This document shows, one piece after another, positions 60,830-64,000 of a DNA stretch of 64,000 bases (the first letter of the stretch is position 1; each line of letters starts with the position of its first letter). The position numbers and the translations under genes were made by a program. This DNA comes from Psilocybe azurescens (taxonomy: Eukaryota; Basidiomycota; Agaricomycetes; Agaricales; Agrocybaceae). The notes beneath the pieces were generated by a model. It was not told where the DNA came from and searched no databases. It saw only the letters and a list, made by a program, of their open reading frames with translations. The stretch is taken from contig JAJIRX010000598.1 of NCBI GenBank assembly GCA_023853785.1, positions 62,001 through 126,000 of the forward strand, given 5' to 3'.

Positions 60830-61109
60830 ATCCCATCTATTACTTTATTTTATTCTGCCTTTCAACTTTTTTTACGCATTTAGATCCTTCAGGCTCTGTT
60901 GTAAATATGTATCTTTTTTATTTCTATTTTGCTAACTCCCATCTGTATTGTCCTTTCTTCAAAATTTCAGTGAATAGTATTACAATCTATGAAAATGACA
61001 ATAACAAAATAATATGGTATAACCTTTATGCTCATACAATGTACATACAACATCAAGATTCAGCAGACAAAAGCAAATAAAATAGAAACAAATTGTAATG
61101 AAATCTTGT
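60830..61109. other. Spacer between convergent genes
   Basis: AT-rich 3' flanks of the Ser/Pro-rich gene and SMC1; no gene. Confidence 0.6.
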
Positions 61110-64000
61110 TCATAATTCGCCGTATTTGGTTAACTACGACGATATGACGGATCAGTGAAAGGTGACCCAGGAGATATATGAAAAACTTACATCGAGAGTT
61201 AATGTTCGTGAGCTATTAACATCTTGATCGCGGTATATACCGACCAAGGACTGACCGCGTTCGTACAGCGAATTTTTCAAACTGATAACGACGAACTGGA
61301 AAGTATCTGAGGCATGGGCACGAATGTAATTTGCCACTTTGGCAACATTAGTATTATCCAATGCCGCGTCCACTTCGTCAAGAACGAAGAACGGAGCGGG
61401 TTGGTAGCTGGGAGAGAATATACGATAAGCCTCGGTGCAGTTATAGAATGTATGCACTAACCTATGGATTGCAAACAACAGAGCCAAAGCTGCGACCGTC
61501 TTTTCTCCACCTGACAGTTGCTCCATATCACGGAACCGTTTCATTGGAGGCATAGCATGATACTTGATACCGCCATTATATGGTTCCTATATCGAAATTG
61601 GATTAACATACGTCCTGGACTCCTTATGATACGAAGTAGACATACTTCGCTGTCTTCAAGACTGAGATATGCAACACCCCCATGGGAGATGCTTTACCCT
61701 TTGTCAGCTCTTTGTAAACCTCATCGATACGATCGGAGATGTGGTTGTAAGCTTTGTTGAAAAGGTCACATCTGTCTCTGAAGTCAGAACTCTGTTTTCT
61801 TCAAAATGTAAAACAGACAAACCGTCGCTTCTTCACGTCATTGAAATGGTCACGTGCCGTTTTAGAATCCTTCCTGGCTTTCTCGGCCTCTTTCTCTGTA
61901 TCTGCCAGTTTGTTCTCCACATCGTCAAGACTGGATCAAGAGTTGTGTTAGTTAAGTATATAAGGGCAACCATAGAAATTGTACCAACCGCTCCATTGCT
62001 TTCATATTCGGGGCCATGCGCTCAATTTCGGCTATCTTGTCTGTAATTTCTTTATCGAGTTTTGCAAGAAGCTGAGCTGGATCTTCGCCACCATCTTGGT
62101 CAATAGAATCGAAATCGACCTGAATACCGTAATCGGCGACGACTTTGGGTCTCTGTGTCCCGTTTTCATCCTCGTCGACGTCCATTGCCATCTCCTCCCG
62201 AAGGTTCTGCCATTTGGTAAGAAACAAGGTCGAAGAAGGAAGGTCTGCAATTTACCTCTTCCATAGGAACGCGCTTCAGGTCGCCTTCAAGCAACGGCAA
62301 TTTGATCTCTTCAAGTCGGCATTTACGATATATAGCTGATCGCTCCAGAGCGAGTTTCTCAATCTCATCGTTCTATAGATGTAGTCTGTAAGAATGTTGA
62401 ACAAAAGAACAATCTGCATTCTACGCACACAAAGGGCGATCTCTTTCAAAGCCTGATCGAGGACCTTGGACGATTTCAGCGCCGTCTTTTTGACCTGATC
62501 GACGACTTTAGACTTCTCATCCAGGATTTCTTGCACCGATCCCAGTTCTTCCTTCAACTTTGCCACCACCGTCTCTGAGGCTTCGATGTCTTTCTCTGCA
62601 GCAATTTTCTGTTCTTCCAAATTAGCCAGATTGACACGTTCAACCTCAATCAGGCTATCCAGACGCGACAAACGGTCATGGACGGTTGTAAGGCCTTCGT
62701 TTTCAAATGCGGCTCTAACATCATTCATAATGAAAAAGATCACAAAAGAAAACTTAAGAGGCCAAAAGAGCTTACTGATTACTGAGTCGAGCAATCTGGG
62801 TGTCAAATCGCAGACGAGCCTGACTTTCCTCTTGGGCGACTTTGAGTTGTCGCTCTTCATATTCTCGGATATTGGAAACGCGAATTTTACGGCAAAAAGC
62901 AGCAAAAACGCTGTCTTCAGCAGCGTTTACGGCGACTGAAAGTTGTTCAATTCTTTGCTGCAGAGCCTTGTGCGAGTTTTTCGCCTAAACGTAAAAAGTG
63001 AGAGGTGTTCCGGGAAAGGAGAACTTGGCCGAGTATACCTTTTTCAGTTCCGGGGATATGGACTTCAATTCACGATCGATGTGCTTGAGCTCGTCTTTGA
63101 GACCCGTAATACGCAATTTACAAGCTCTCTATATCATAATTTTAGCAAGTTAATTGTGGTGGACGATTTGAACCTACAAGATCATCTCTGGCAACGGTGA
63201 TATTGGCCTCCAGTCCCGAGATATCAGCGATGAGTGACTCGTCCGTCTTGCCGCGGGGTTTTTGCTTGCTAAGTTCACGTTGTTCCGCCAACAGAGTATC
63301 TCGAGCGCGAATCCAGCCTGAATGCGCCTCGTTAATGGTTGTATGCGACAGTATTGGAACAAATTGTTTACCCTGGACTTCTTTCTCGTCCCACTTCTTG
63401 CTATTGTCACGGGTACTCTTACCACCTGTAATGAGACCGCTCTTATGGATTACAGTGCCTTCCAAAGTCACAGCTGCAAACAAAGTTCAATGCCCATCGT
63501 CGTCAGAGTCCAAAGACAAGCATTACCTTTGATTTCTTGGCCCTTCTCATAACACACAAATCTCGCGATCGCCATGGTATCGCACACCAGCGCATTCCCA
63601 CAGGCATGATGAATAGCTCTCTCGATGGCAGGCTCATACTGCACCAAATCGACGGCCATACGCGCACCCTTGGCGAAAGACCGGAACTTGTCGTTGATGG
63701 GCTTGACCTGAATGGTATCGAGCGGAATGAAAGTGGCCTGTCCAGCACGTTGGTTACGCATGTACTCGATGCAGTCGATGGCCGTTTTCTCTTCGTCCAC
63801 TACGATAGCATCGATGTTGCGTCCGAGAATGACCGATATAGCAGTCTCGAATTTGCGCGCACTGGGCTTACATAGGTCAACGACACGCCCACGCACGCCT
63901 GAAGTCAAAAAGAATTAGAGTTGTATGGGACTGATAAGAAAAAGTAGGGAGACTGACCAGGGAATAGGCGTTGCAGGTTGGCCAGTGTTTCTTTTAGCCT
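61110..64000 (-). CDS. SMC1: Cohesin subunit SMC1, C-terminal part
   Basis: Core ATPase of cohesin, holding sister chromatids together. The window holds the protein from just before the hinge to the stop; the N-terminal head lies beyond 64000. In order: [40 protein letters not shown], the hinge ([40 protein letters not shown]), the SMC1-typical [19 protein letters not shown], a long coiled coil ([39 protein letters not shown]), then the C-terminal head: [20 protein letters not shown] (ABC signature), [15 protein letters not shown] (Walker B and D-loop), [20 protein letters not shown], and the last exon giving LTKYGEL before TGA at 61110-61112. [10 protein letters not shown] and the GLITGG motif favour SMC1 over SMC2, 3 or 4. 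Every exon junction checked is in frame; no breaks were found. Confidence 0.95.

Overview
The window looks like nuclear DNA of an agaricomycete (mushroom-forming basidiomycete) fungus. Genes are split by many short GT-AG introns of about 50-65 bases, and the gene set is typical of that group: a laccase, a cytochrome P450, a DUF6699 protein, a mushroom-type HNH protein and several small secreted proteins. These sit beside eukaryotic housekeeping genes (polo kinase, cohesin SMC1, Vps68/TMEM50, DHTKD1, plasma-membrane H+-ATPase, P1B copper ATPase). No bacterial or organellar feature was seen.

Layout. 1-5.9 kb: end of a Ser/Lys-rich unknown protein, then a copper-transporting P-type ATPase (both minus). 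7.6-9.7 kb: three decayed tandem repeat units leading into VPS68 (plus, 9.9-10.6 kb). 11.9-15.3 kb: polo-like kinase (minus). 15.3-20.1 kb: gene-poor, with two MITE-like elements (one holding a nested third) and a tiny secreted-protein gene. 20.1-22.5 kb: laccase (plus). 23.9-27.9 kb: DHTKD1 (plus). 28.9-38.5 kb: a single-pass membrane protein, DUF6699 protein, HNH protein, Cys-containing secreted protein and coiled-coil protein. 39.5-41.5 kb: an uncertain small gene with a decayed ~155-bp repeat in its presumed intron. 43.0-46.4 kb: PMA1 H+-ATPase (plus). 46.8-47.3 kb: a hAT-type MITE. 47.5-50.3 kb: a tandem duplication carrying two secreted six-cysteine peptide genes. 50.8-52.7 kb: P450 (minus). 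56.6-60.8 kb: a large disordered Ser/Pro-rich protein. 61.1-64.0 kb: 3' part of SMC1 (minus).

Three themes matter most. First, a tandem pair of secreted peptides with a knottin-like cysteine pattern, each built from five exons that include conserved 14-nt and 4-nt micro-exons. Second, micro-exons also occur in DHTKD1 (6 nt and 2 nt), so standard gene prediction would misread these loci. Third, many conserved genes carry a one-base frame break, usually in a short homopolymer. Adding one base restores the family motif, which points to systematic sequence error rather than many real pseudogenes. PMA1 instead has a base-substitution-type premature stop.

There is no operon logic. Genes are individually transcribed and mostly unrelated, apart from the duplicated peptide genes. 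All homology calls come from motif recognition by eye; no database search was run.
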